IMG/VR virus record: IMGVR_UViG_3300032282_006516
Span: 57,429 to 121,428 of that record
Length of the DNA: 64,000 nt
Direction: 5' to 3' (one strand)
DNA from: a virus
Below are positions 26,801 to 34,726 of the stretch, in pieces. Below the pieces are notes generated by a model, which was not told where the DNA came from, ran no database searches, and saw nothing but the letters and a program-made list of their open reading frames with translations. Made by a program: the position numbers and the translations under genes. The stretch's first letter is position 1. Every line of letters begins with the position of its first letter.

Positions 26801-29800
26801 TTGCAGCGCCTTCTCCGCTTTGGGCAGTTCCTTTGCTACGTCGATGCGGTCCAGGAGGAGCTTGATACCGGCACCACCCGTCACCCCGGCCTTAGTGTCC
26901 GTAAGACCGCCATTCGCGGCAACGCCCTTTTCGCCGTGAATGACCGCCGTGAAGTCTTTAGCGGACAGACCCGTTAGATGCCGAATCGGCGCCTCAAACA
27001 AAGGATTCGGAAGCGGCTCGGCAAGCCCAATCCGCGTCCACTGACGACCGCCGTGCCCACCGGTCAGGTGCTCATCGAACAAGCCGCCCGGCTTCGGCAT
27101 GGGGTCGCCGTTCTTGTCCGTCTTCGACAGCAGCAAATCGGCCGGATTAGGCAACTCTTTCTTTGCCAGCTGTTTGATGTGCGCGTCCGTCAGAGGAGAA
27201 AGAACAAGGTCATGCCCCTTCTTCTCGATGTTGATTCCAGACCCTTTCAGCATGTCGGTGAACTTCTGAAAGGCAAATGTCGGCTTGGGCGTCGGTAGAG
27301 GCCCACCCGTTTGAATCGCTGCCCAAATCTTGTCGTGGTCCGAAGGCCAGCGTTTTGCCGGATTCGTTTGTGCGTCCGGGCCTTCCGCCTTGTACGTCTG
27401 CATCTCGCGGATGTTCGCCGTCGCACCGTGCGCCAACAGCGCGTAGAGGCCGAGCGTACCCATCGACTGTCCGCCCGTTCCCGAGCCACTAGCCGGCTGA
27501 AGGTTCAGGTCGTACGTCTCGTGCGCCCCGCCCGGCAAGTTCATACCAGACCGCACCGAGAGCTTCTTCTCAACCTGATGCACGAGCTTGAGGTGGTGCT
27601 GCGGCCCCACCATGACCTTGCCGAGGGGCTGCTTCGTCACCGGGTCGAACAGTTCCTCTGTATCCGTCAAACCGTGCGCTTTGAGGTCCGCGCGCACCTT
27701 TCCCAACGCATCCGTGTTTGGCTCAAAGTTCTTGACGATGTAGGGCTTGCCCGTCTTCTCGACGATTTTCCCCGCAGCAGTTTCAAGCAACTGACCGACG
27801 TTCATACGGCCCGGAACACCCGAAGGGTTGAGCGCAACCTCGATGTGCTTACCGTCTTTCGTGTGCGGCATCTCCTGGTCCGGGAGGATCATCGTGACGA
27901 TGCCCTTGTTGCCGTACCGACCCGCCATCTTGTCGCCGACCTGCATCGGCTCGATGGTCCGTACGTGCACCGCGAGACCGTCCTTGCCCTTATGTACCCC
28001 GACAACCTCTCCGGGGAACTCACTGTCCCAACGAAGGCTCTTGTCCGTGTGCGCTCCGCTCATGCTGCGGCGGATGGCGGCCAAACCAGTGCGGTCTTTG
28101 ATGTTGTACGGCTTCATGGCCGCGATCAAAGGGTCACCCGGATGAACCGTCTGTCCGATTCTCACCACGCCCGAATCGTCGAGCTTTTCCAGCTGTTCCT
28201 TCTTGAATACTCCTGGATGTTCAAGATGAAACTTCTTCTTGTTTAGAACAAGGTCATCATCAAGCGGGATAGCGTTCTTCTGAAGGTGTGCGCTGGAGAG
28301 CTTCTGCGCCGCGCTTTCCGAGATGACGATTCCGTCCTCAAAGTTGTAGCCCTTGAACGGGATGTACGCCGTGCGGAGGTTGGTTCCGAGGGCCAATACG
28401 CCGTTCCGCGCGTAGTTCGTGTCCGCGATAACCTGGCCGCTTGTCACCTTGTCGCCAACCTTGACCAGAGGCGTCGAGTGCAACACGCCCTTGGCATCGT
28501 TGAGCGGGTAGTTGTTGTAGAGCTGCACTTCGTGGTGCTGGCCCTTGGCGTCTTGAAGAACGACCGCGTCTTTCTTCAGTTCAACCACTTTTCCGCTCAC
28601 GGGTGCTTGGTGCGATGCCTGCTTACCGAGCAGCGCCTCGAACGTAGGCGTGCTTTGCATCCCCGTGCCCACCTGCACCAGCGGGGCTTGCCGGTGTACG
28701 AGCGAAATCGCCTGTTCCATCTGGCGGCTCGCCATTGATGCACGACCGCCGCTCGTGTTCCCAAGGAACGGAACGAGGTTCGAGGTCATATTGAAAAGCT
28801 GCCAAGCGTGGGGCATCGCGTACTGCGCATCCGACACCTTGCCGTCACGAATCGCCGTACCGGCGCTCATGCGAACGGTGTCGTGTAGGGGCTTTGGCGT
28901 GCCGCCTTCCCAGCGAATCTGGTCCGGGAGAATGATGTTGGAAGTCGCGAACTTGGTTGGCGACACCATCTCCATCGCATTCGTCTTGAGGTTGTAAAGG
29001 CGAATCTTTGCCTCGTTTCCCTCTTTACGAACCCCAAGCGGCAGCCGCAGCGTCACGCCCGTCTTCGCACCCTCAGGCGTATTGATGGGGTCGAGATACC
29101 CGAGATGGCTCGGGTTGACGAACTTCGCCTCGTCTTCGATGCTGCGCTCGCTCTTAATGCCGCCCGTACCCATGATGGTCGTCTGCATCGCGGACGAGAC
29201 CATTTCGACGGGATTGATTTGCGTAGCAACGCGTGCCGCGCTGTTCTTATGAAACACGTCCCTGACGGGCGTGTTGAACATGTCGAACTTGATGATTTCG
29301 CGAATGTCTTTCGCTCCATCAATTTTACGTGCCGTCTTTGCTCGAACCGTTCGTCCGGCCTCGCGCAGCTTGTCGAAGGCGTAGTCACCCGTCGTACGCA
29401 AGTCCTTGAACACGAGCGAGTCCCGGTCATCTTCGGGATGACCGACGCTGACTTTCAAAAGTTTTTCTGTGGCGAGCTTCAACGTGTCTCCCGTCACATG
29501 AGAGAACGGCTTGCCGAGTGTAATCTCCGTCGCATCCGGACGAAGGTTTGACGCGCCCATGACCTGATGGAAATGCGCTGCCGCTTCTTCTTTGCTCGGT
29601 GCAGCGGTCTTCTTGGAGGTCTTGTAGAACGCCTCCAGGGCCGTGTTGACGCCACGTGCGTTCTTATTGGCGTCGAGGACTTCTTTTCCCCACGCCTTTT
29701 CCAGCTCACCGTCACTAACGCCGAGCGTCTTCAAAAACGGGTACAGCGGCAGCGACGCCTTGCTCGACCCATACTGCATCGAGAAGGTCTTTTTGGCCGG

Positions 29801-30247
29801 GTCGAACACCGTATCAAACGCACGCGCGCCCTTGCCCGTGACGTTGAAGTGGTTCTCCAGCTCACCGTTCGGCCGGCGCCGCGAATAGACACCGGACTTG
29901 AGCTGCCACTGGTTATCGACCTGATACTCCTGCCCATCAAGAATGTAACTGTACCGACTCGTCGTCAGCGGCAGCTCGGCGATGCGCACGCGGCGTTGGT
30001 CCACAGCCGCGCCGGTGTTTTTGTCCTTAAGCGTGAGGTGCGCGTAAACCGGCGCCGCCCATGAGTCACCGGCTACTTTTGCTGCATGTTGCCCGCGAAG
30101 GTCGTCAGGGTGCTTGAGCTTCGACACCTCTAGCTTGTCCAAATGAAGCGTCTGCGTTTTCCCTTCGAGCGGGAAATGCGCACGAATTCCCTCCAAGACA
30201 CGGTCCTGGAGATGCTGGGCGGCTTCGTTGGGGTCGAGGTAGGCCAT
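23813..30247 (-). CDS. Single-chain multisubunit-type RNA polymerase, beta fused to beta-prime (2144 aa)
   Basis: Residues 1 to about 1040 follow bacterial beta: HLGYLDPINTPEG (381), GYNFEDGIVISE (633), GDKMAGRYGNKG (771) and the NPSGVPGRMNVGQLLE block. Residues 1050-2144 follow beta-prime: VIPPVMRP, the invariant NADFDGD metal site at 1399-1405, GLDVGGYW and GARRGSVMKVQEVQEPGYMS (bridge helix/trigger loop), Cys1756 with Cys1818/1825/1828 as the second zinc site, and SFHTGG. The beta-prime N-terminal zinc finger is missing. The length is well below the summed host subunits, so insertions are lost. Start ATG 30247 lacks a clear Shine-Dalgarno. No alpha, omega or sigma gene is visible in the window. 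It lies among virion genes, so packaging in the head is possible. Confidence 0.93.
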   Translation of the reverse strand: MAYLDPNEAAQHLQDRVLEGIRAHFPLEGKTQTLHLDKLEVSKLKHPDDLRGQHAAKVAGDSWAAPVYAHLTLKDKNTGAAVDQRRVRIAELPLTTSRYSYILDGQEYQVDNQWQLKSGVYSRRRPNGELENHFNVTGKGARAFDTVFDPAKKTFSMQYGSSKASLPLYPFLKTLGVSDGELEKAWGKEVLDANKNARGVNTALEAFYKTSKKTAAPSKEEAAAHFHQVMGASNLRPDATEITLGKPFSHVTGDTLKLATEKLLKVSVGHPEDDRDSLVFKDLRTTGDYAFDKLREAGRTVRAKTARKIDGAKDIREIIKFDMFNTPVRDVFHKNSAARVATQINPVEMVSSAMQTTIMGTGGIKSERSIEDEAKFVNPSHLGYLDPINTPEGAKTGVTLRLPLGVRKEGNEAKIRLYNLKTNAMEMVSPTKFATSNIILPDQIRWEGGTPKPLHDTVRMSAGTAIRDGKVSDAQYAMPHAWQLFNMTSNLVPFLGNTSGGRASMASRQMEQAISLVHRQAPLVQVGTGMQSTPTFEALLGKQASHQAPVSGKVVELKKDAVVLQDAKGQHHEVQLYNNYPLNDAKGVLHSTPLVKVGDKVTSGQVIADTNYARNGVLALGTNLRTAYIPFKGYNFEDGIVISESAAQKLSSAHLQKNAIPLDDDLVLNKKKFHLEHPGVFKKEQLEKLDDSGVVRIGQTVHPGDPLIAAMKPYNIKDRTGLAAIRRSMSGAHTDKSLRWDSEFPGEVVGVHKGKDGLAVHVRTIEPMQVGDKMAGRYGNKGIVTMILPDQEMPHTKDGKHIEVALNPSGVPGRMNVGQLLETAAGKIVEKTGKPYIVKNFEPNTDALGKVRADLKAHGLTDTEELFDPVTKQPLGKVMVGPQHHLKLVHQVEKKLSVRSGMNLPGGAHETYDLNLQPASGSGTGGQSMGTLGLYALLAHGATANIREMQTYKAEGPDAQTNPAKRWPSDHDKIWAAIQTGGPLPTPKPTFAFQKFTDMLKGSGINIEKKGHDLVLSPLTDAHIKQLAKKELPNPADLLLSKTDKNGDPMPKPGGLFDEHLTGGHGGRQWTRIGLAEPLPNPLFEAPIRHLTGLSAKDFTAVIHGEKGVAANGGLTDTKAGVTGGAGIKLLLDRIDVAKELPKAEKALQTAKTQEIDKTLKKVKYLRALKDLDMKPSEAYILHNIPVIPPVMRPVSTMPSGALKFADINQLYSDFAKVNDQLKNPTLARHTLDENKKSLRQDYYDGVKAIIGLGTSYADAKHKGLLHQVAGSSPKNGYFQDVLVNRRQDMTMRSTIVPEPALGLDEVGLPKNAALDLYRPFVVRKLKDMGAIQNELQGPALISKQTPAVWRALDKVMEERPVLLKRDPALHKYSVQAFKPKPVEGNAIKIHPLVTGGFNADFDGDTMSAYVPITREAVAEAHKMFPSNNLFSEATGQVMYQPTLESALGLYKLSLVGKDSGKSVKHPGEAVEAVRKGTLHVNDIVHLNGKPTTAGRILMASAVPSGMQQDVLHKMDYHIDKSGLNNLLTRIAKDHTPEYGTAVNQLKDLGNGMAFGSVSLPRSASAGHPFDLTKTVGKTPVATETKGVFVPVGAHTLSLEDFTPDRQARAQALDEAHKKVTAIYAKPGLSQSEKDHQAVTVYEKAERDMRALHEAKLEKNPTNLFTMYKAGVKPGWDQYKQMVLAPMIYKDSMDRKIPTPVTKSYAEGLDVGGYWTQMHGARRGSVMKVQEVQEPGYMSKLLMNNMMHLTVNEHDCGTDKGIALHINERDVHDRHLQQDFTHGSLHLPAGTLLTPDVVGKIRAAKKDAKIVVRSPLKCESEKGICQKCSGLDSGGHPYALGTNIGVHSAHAVGERAIQLTLKSFHTGGVGEQHGSKILNSFARFEQLMSLPQKLPNESSLAMTSGTITKIEPTTTGVDVFIGNRKHHVGKDAGGLPLHQNLPNAEAVAGYTHWNPPVVGAKVEAGDHLSDPNRTILNPHRLYEATGSMDKVQHHLANEIYGLYEKEGIKRRHVETVIKAMGNLTEIVHPGDHDSVLRGEYRPLSVVNRMNQNLVKQGLQPIEHKPVLKGISVMPLELQEDWMAKLQHQRLRTTLADAAALGEVSHIHGTHPIPGVVFGAEFGLTQKQSLQPGREHLKNVPGHHY

Positions 30248-30299
30248 GGGCGTTTGCAGCGTACCGCGCCCACTAGAACACGTGCAAGGTTCCGCCCAA

Positions 30300-30338
30300 G
30301 TCGGGGATAAGAACTATGAGGCGCCGCATTTGCGCCTC
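30300..30338 (+). promoter_or_regulatory. ATAAG element 3 plus leader hairpin
   Basis: GTCGGGGATAAGAACTATG lies at 30300-30318. It is followed at once by GAGGCGC (30318-30324) and its complement GCGCCTC (30332-30338), then the AAGGAG ribosome site. The hairpin sits between the candidate promoter and the site of translation start. Confidence 0.55.
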
Positions 30339-30350
30339 AAGGAGACGACT

Positions 30351-30452
30351 ATGAGCGAAGAAGAAAACCAAGGAAATCGTTTTCAGGGTGACATCGACGA
30401 CCTCTTCGAATTTGACGCCCCGTTCTTCGACGAAGAACCGGATAGCGAATGA
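30351..30452 (+). CDS. Tiny acidic protein (33 aa)
   Basis: ATG at 30351 has AAGGAG six bases upstream, a good match for this genome. The product (MSEEENQGNRFQGDIDDLFE, then FDAPFFDEEPDSE) is almost wholly acidic with three Phe in the C-terminal half. Small acidic phage proteins often mimic DNA or bind host enzymes, but no function is assigned. Its stop overlaps the next start as ATGA. Confidence 0.55.
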   Translation: MSEEENQGNRFQGDIDDLFEFDAPFFDEEPDSE

Positions 30453-30556
30453 AAACATTCTGGTTGTTTTTCGTAGCAGGTGCCTTGAACGGCATTCTGC
30501 TCTGGATTCGAGAACACATGAGCACGAGGAATGATCCTCAACCCGTATCGGGATAG
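30449..30556 (+). CDS. Tiny single-span membrane protein (35 aa)
   Basis: ATGA overlap with the previous gene. The product starts MKTFWLFFVAGALNGILLWI, one likely transmembrane helix, then REHMSTRNDPQPVSG. Coupled to the acidic 33-residue gene, it may form a small pair acting at the membrane. It overlaps the next gene by 26 bases. Confidence 0.5.
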   Translation: MKTFWLFFVAGALNGILLWIREHMSTRNDPQPVSG

Positions 30557-31121
30557 GGTCACGGCACTCCCAGGGACTCGGATACTGGAAGCCCTCACCG
30601 GGGTGGAAGGTGTCCGGGTCCCGGACCCTCAGAACATGTTTCGCATGTGGGAGGTGCAGACGCTGTATCTGCCCATCGCGGGACGCGCGCTCGGAGGAAT
30701 CCGAGCCAAACTGGTTGACCAGAAAGGTTTTGTTACCTTCTGCAATCAAAGGGATTTGGAAGTTCTTCTGGGATTCGGAACACCGGGCAGTTTCTGCCCG
30801 TGGTCCGGAACAAGATACGTGAGTCCCGACGACTCAGAATGGTTTGGGTTCTGCTGCGATGAAGAGGATCTTCGCGACGACTTGTTCGAGCGCGAGATGT
30901 TTCTCCGAGCGCAGACACCAGGCGGAGTGCTCATCTCCGCGCCGGGGTTTGACCTGACGCGGCGCATCCACATCAGCGCCACGTACGACGCGGAGGAAGT
31001 CTTCGTCTTTCTCCAGGACATGGACCCCGAGACGGGCTTCTTCCCGGACACCCGTTTCGAGACGCTCGAAAGGAGGTGGGCACGCTCAGAAAGGGAGCGT
31101 ATTCGATGGGAACGTATTTGA
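30531..31121 (+). CDS. Hypothetical protein (196 aa)
   Basis: Not recognised. It starts MILNPYRDRVTALPGTRILE. A central part (GSFCPWSGTRYVSPDDSEWF, GFCCDEEDL) has Cys and acidic residues that might bind metal, and a beta-like stretch (RIHISATYDAEEVFVFLQDM) precedes a charged C-terminus. GAGG lies close before the ATG. The 3' end overlaps the start of the zinc-protein gene by 16 bases. Confidence 0.5.
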   Translation: MILNPYRDRVTALPGTRILEALTGVEGVRVPDPQNMFRMWEVQTLYLPIAGRALGGIRAKLVDQKGFVTFCNQRDLEVLLGFGTPGSFCPWSGTRYVSPDDSEWFGFCCDEEDLRDDLFEREMFLRAQTPGGVLISAPGFDLTRRIHISATYDAEEVFVFLQDMDPETGFFPDTRFETLERRWARSERERIRWERI

Positions 31122-31678
31122 GTGCGCTCGACGAGACACAGCCCAGCGGCCACGTTTGCGCCGACTGCGGAGAGCCGCTGGGTCTCACCGATGAGGTTTG
31201 GATGGTGGGGGTTGCGCAGCCCCACCACCTGAACAACAAGGTGTTCTACTACCCAGTCCTGGACGAGGAAGACGGAGGGTTCATGTTTGAGCCTTTTTTC
31301 TTCTGCTTCGACTGCTGGGAAGGACATTACGCCGCGCTGCGCGAAGAGGTTTCGGATGACTTGCCCGTTGAAGACGCGGCGAGCGCATCGGAATGCCTCT
31401 GCTGCGGCAGCGGAATCCGAGACTGGGAATACGCCGGAGTGTTCACCCTCGGCGAATTCCGCTCTTCGCGTCGATCTCCTAACGGAGTCCGCGGCGCGAA
31501 GTTCGTGGAGATCCAAAAGACGGAGGCGCTCTGCCTCTACTGTCTGGTTCTCATCAACACAGGGCACATCGAGATGTGGGACGACGTCTCGCAATTCGAT
31601 GAGTGCGCTGATTGCATTCAGATGCGCTGCTGGAGATACGGCAGCTGCGACTGTTACTGCCACACCGACCAAGGATAG
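31106..31678 (+). CDS. Multi-zinc-ribbon protein (190 aa)
   Basis: ATG at 31106 has AAGGGAG nine bases upstream. Cysteine pairs recur: CADC (18/21), CFDC (67/70), CLCC (97/100), CLYC (143/146), CADC (167/170) and a dense C-terminal CWRYGSCDCYCH. Three or more zinc sites are likely. No catalytic domain is seen. It sits directly upstream of the MoxR-type ATPase gene, so it could be an adaptor or substrate of that system. Confidence 0.6.
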   Translation: MGTYLSALDETQPSGHVCADCGEPLGLTDEVWMVGVAQPHHLNNKVFYYPVLDEEDGGFMFEPFFFCFDCWEGHYAALREEVSDDLPVEDAASASECLCCGSGIRDWEYAGVFTLGEFRSSRRSPNGVRGAKFVEIQKTEALCLYCLVLINTGHIEMWDDVSQFDECADCIQMRCWRYGSCDCYCHTDQG

Positions 31679-31682
31679 AAAA

Positions 31683-32837
31683 ATGCTCGAAGATGTACTT
31701 TCGGTTGTTCTCCTCACTCCCATGGACGACCCCGCGGATCCCACCTGCCGGTGGGGCGCACCCACGCTCTTCTGGGGTCCACCCGGCATCGGCAAGTCCG
31801 GACGGGTCGAGGCCGCCGGGGCGGCCGTCGACCTGCCCGTCGAGACCCTCTACCTCAGCACTCTCCAGCCCGAGGACCTCTCGGGCATCCCGATGCCGAC
31901 CAAGAAGGGTGAAGTCGAAAACGTCTGCTCGTTGCCCCAGGTCCGGGGCCTCACCGCCGCCGGCAAGGGCATCCTATTCCTAGACGAGCTGACCACGGCG
32001 CGCCCCGCAGTGCAGGGTGCCGGTCTCGGTGTCGTCTACAACAGGGTCGTCGCCGGCAAGCGGCTCCCGGGCCGCGTCCGTGTCATCGCCGCGGCTAACC
32101 CGCCGGAGGAGGCCGCAGGCGGGTGGGGGCTCGCCCCGCCCATGGCAAACCGGCTCCTGCACCTCGACATTACGCCCCCTACCGGCGAAGAGTGGGCGGC
32201 ATGGCTGCTGTCGGGAAGCGAGAAAACGCCTCCCATCGAAGCGGGAGAAAAGAAGGTCATTGAAGGTTGGGGGTCGGCGTGGCCCAAATACCAGGGGCTT
32301 GGCGCCGGTTTTGCCCGGCGTAACGCGAGCGCGCTCTACAAGCTGCCCCCCGAGGGTAGCAAGAACCGGGGAAAGGCATGGCCCAGCCCTCGGTCGTGGG
32401 AGGTGGCGCTCCGCGCCATGGCCACCGCCGAAGCGCTCGGCAAGCGCCCGCTTCAGCTCCGGCTCCTCGCCGCTTCGTGTGGTGAGGCCGTGACCAAGGA
32501 GTGGGCCGAGTGGGTGGCTTACGCCAACCTCCCGGACCCGGAGGACGCACTCAAGAACAACTGGAAGCCGGACCCGCGTCGGCTGGACGTCGCGTTCGCG
32601 GTCTACGGCGCTGCCATCGCCTTCGCGCTGGGCAAGAAAGACAAGAACTACGCAATCATGGCGTGGAAGCTCCTCCAGGGGGGCATCGACGCCGGGCTGC
32701 CGGACCTGGCACTGGCGCCGGCAACGGCGCTCGTTCGCGGCGGATGGGGCACAAAAGACCCCGCGGTGGCGGCGGTGTGCAGGCCCGTCATCGCGTTGTT
32801 CGGCGAGACGGGCCTCGCCAACTTCGTGGGGCGATGA
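31683..32837 (+). CDS. MoxR-family AAA+ ATPase (384 aa)
   Basis: The N-terminal half is an AAA+ domain: Walker A GPPGIGKS (32-39), the LQPEDLSGIPMP segment of MoxR-like ATPases, Walker B GILFLDELT (Asp101-Glu102), and VIAAANPPEEA as sensor 1. The C-terminal half is a helical lid region. MoxR ATPases remodel partner complexes, usually with a VWA-domain protein encoded next door. That partner overlaps this gene by four bases, so they almost certainly work together. Substrate unknown. Confidence 0.85.
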   Translation: MLEDVLSVVLLTPMDDPADPTCRWGAPTLFWGPPGIGKSGRVEAAGAAVDLPVETLYLSTLQPEDLSGIPMPTKKGEVENVCSLPQVRGLTAAGKGILFLDELTTARPAVQGAGLGVVYNRVVAGKRLPGRVRVIAAANPPEEAAGGWGLAPPMANRLLHLDITPPTGEEWAAWLLSGSEKTPPIEAGEKKVIEGWGSAWPKYQGLGAGFARRNASALYKLPPEGSKNRGKAWPSPRSWEVALRAMATAEALGKRPLQLRLLAASCGEAVTKEWAEWVAYANLPDPEDALKNNWKPDPRRLDVAFAVYGAAIAFALGKKDKNYAIMAWKLLQGGIDAGLPDLALAPATALVRGGWGTKDPAVAAVCRPVIALFGETGLANFVGR

Positions 32838-34141
32838 GTCACCATGTGAAGATGGCCTCTGCACGGGCGTACGTCCTGCAGAAGGCGCCGTACTTTTCCA
32901 GCGCGGTCTACGCGCTGGTCCCCAAACCCATGCCGGGAATCAAGACGATGCTCGTGACCAAGCAACTGGTCATGGGCTACGACCCGGCCTGGGCGGAGCG
33001 GGCAACAGTGGAGGAACTCGGCGCCGACATCGCGCATGAGGTCAACCACTTCTTGCGCCACCATTTCGAGCGGGCCGGGAAGTGCGACCCATCGCTGTGG
33101 AACATCGCGGGCGACCTCGCCATCAACCCCAACCTGCGCAACGCGGGTTGGCAGTTGGCGAAGGACGCCATCTTTCCGGAGAGTTTCAACCTTCCGGAGG
33201 GCAAGTCCGCGGAGGAGTATTACCAGCTCCTCCGCAACGCGCAACTGCAACAGCCTCAGTTGCAGGACGCCCCCAAACAGGGCGAAAAGCCGCAACCGCC
33301 GCAACCCGAAGGAGGCCCCGAGGAACAGGACGGCGGAGGGCAACCCATGTCCCCACCACCTCCCGCGGTGCCGAAACCAGGCACCGGTCGGTGCGGTTCC
33401 ATCGGGGGACACAGCGACCCCGAAATCGAAAAAGCACTGGAGAAGGAAGAAGGCCTCGGGCGCGACCCCGCAGAAATGCAGGGCATCGCCCAGAGGACAC
33501 TTCACGACGTCAAAGAGCACGCGGCAAAACACGGCCGCGGGTCGGTTCCGGGAGACCTCCTGGAGCACCTCAAAGCGTTTGAGGAAGTGAGCAAGGTTCA
33601 CTGGAAGGACCTGCTCGCGCACATCATTCGCGACGCAACGGGACGCTTCCAAGCAGGCGGGGATGATTTCTCGCTACGCCGACCATCGAAGCGTTCCTGC
33701 ACACGCGGCTTCTTACGGCCTGGGCTCATCGAGCACCTGCCGGAAGTTGCCATTGTCCGGGACACGTCCGGGAGCATGGGGCAGAAACAACTCGCGGATG
33801 CAACGCGCGAGGCGTACGCCATCATGCAGGCGCTCAGTATCGAGGAGGTCTGGTTCGCCGATGCGGACACCGCCCTCGCGATGCCGTGGCGCCGAGTCGG
33901 CGGACAGTTCTTCAAGACGCTTACCGAAGCCAAGGGACGAGGCGGAACAGACTTCCAGCCCGCAATCGACAGCGCGCTGACACTTCAGCCGCGTCCCAAC
34001 GTGATTGTGTACGTGACCGACGGCGACGGCTCGGTGGCGGAGTTTCCGCCGCCTGATGTCGAAGTCGTCTGGGTCATCGTGCCCAGCTACTACAAGAAGC
34101 CCCCTGCTACGTGGGGGAAAACGGTCTTCGTAGAAGACTAA
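32834..34141 (+). CDS. VWA protein with HExxH metallopeptidase-like domain (DUF2201-type, 435 aa)
   Basis: The N-terminal domain has HEVNHFLRHH (His68, Glu69, His72), the zinc-peptidase motif of the putative metallopeptidase part of DUF2201 proteins, followed by WNIAGDLAINPNL. A Gln/Pro-rich linker spans about residues 135-190. The C-terminal VWA-like domain has the MIDAS motif DTSGSM at residue 310, and GRGGTDFQPA. In bacteria such proteins pair with MoxR ATPases. ATGA couples it to the ATPase gene. Peptidase activity is not proven by sequence. Confidence 0.8.
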   Translation: MSHHVKMASARAYVLQKAPYFSSAVYALVPKPMPGIKTMLVTKQLVMGYDPAWAERATVEELGADIAHEVNHFLRHHFERAGKCDPSLWNIAGDLAINPNLRNAGWQLAKDAIFPESFNLPEGKSAEEYYQLLRNAQLQQPQLQDAPKQGEKPQPPQPEGGPEEQDGGGQPMSPPPPAVPKPGTGRCGSIGGHSDPEIEKALEKEEGLGRDPAEMQGIAQRTLHDVKEHAAKHGRGSVPGDLLEHLKAFEEVSKVHWKDLLAHIIRDATGRFQAGGDDFSLRRPSKRSCTRGFLRPGLIEHLPEVAIVRDTSGSMGQKQLADATREAYAIMQALSIEEVWFADADTALAMPWRRVGGQFFKTLTEAKGRGGTDFQPAIDSALTLQPRPNVIVYVTDGDGSVAEFPPPDVEVVWVIVPSYYKKPPATWGKTVFVED

Positions 34142-34148
34142 GAGAGAC

Positions 34149-34170
34149 GGGCGCCTCTTCGGGGGCGCCC
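34149..34170 (+). terminator. Hairpin after the VWA gene
   Basis: GGGCGCC (34149-34155) pairs with GGCGCCC (34164-34170) eight bases after the stop codon. There is no long T-run, so termination may be partial. Confidence 0.5.
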
Positions 34171-34191
34171 ACTCATCAATTAGCTCCTCAT

Positions 34192-34210
34192 TCTAGGAAT
34201 AAGAAAGATG
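34192..34210 (+). promoter_or_regulatory. ATAAG element 4
   Basis: TCTAGGAATAAGAAAGATG, with the same core and spacing as the others. CCTCAT and ATGAGG flank it. The AGGAGG site of the next gene begins at the following base. Confidence 0.5.
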
Positions 34211-34221
34211 AGGAGGCCACT

Positions 34222-34671
34222 GTGGAAATTTTGTCATGGTACTTGGTGCAGCTAGGGTGGTGGATGGTTTGTGTTTTGGCGAGTGACCCCGGGCGGGCCC
34301 TCGCTATTGCCGAACGGCAAGTCCCGGACGGCGCGCCCGCACGGGGCACTTGGAAAGTGACCTGGTACGCGGCGGGGTCCGCGTACGACCGGGTCCTTCA
34401 AAAAATCCCGATGAGTTTCGAGAGTACTGACGCGGAGGAAAGTCGCCTGGCGGTGACCGCCAGCGCAGCAACAGCCTGCGTCCGGGGACTCTTGATTGAG
34501 GGTGTAAATGCCCGTCAGATCGGGTCGTACGTCTGGGTAGAGGGGATGAGCATCGCCCGAGTCTTCGCTGATGGCGAAGAGTTCTGGGTTGAAACGGATG
34601 TGTACCGGTGCGAACTGCATGCACAGGTATGGCAGCAGCCTCTCAAGAAGCTGCTGCGCCCAAGATGCTAA
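34222..34671 (+). CDS. Hypothetical protein (149 aa)
   Basis: Not recognised. The start is GTG at 34222, with AGGAGG five bases upstream. The N-terminus has a hydrophobic Trp-rich stretch (VEILSWYLVQLGWWMVCVLA) that could be a membrane anchor or part of a globular core. The rest looks like a compact alpha/beta domain (FESTDAEESRLAVTASAATA, GSYVWVEGMSIARVF). It is a single-gene unit with its own ATAAG element and terminator. Confidence 0.5.
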   Translation: MEILSWYLVQLGWWMVCVLASDPGRALAIAERQVPDGAPARGTWKVTWYAAGSAYDRVLQKIPMSFESTDAEESRLAVTASAATACVRGLLIEGVNARQIGSYVWVEGMSIARVFADGEEFWVETDVYRCELHAQVWQQPLKKLLRPRC

Positions 34672-34673
34672 AA

Positions 34674-34718
34674 GAGCGCGTCTGCACGACGCGCTCGCAG
34701 GGCACACGCCCTGTTTTA
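34674..34718. terminator. Double terminator at convergent junction
   Basis: GAGCGCGTC/GACGCGCTC (34674-34696) is followed by CAGGGC acac GCCCTG (34698-34713) and TTTTAGCC. It separates the plus-strand unit from the leftward portal gene and could act both ways. Confidence 0.75.
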
Positions 34719-34726
34719 GCCTCTAG

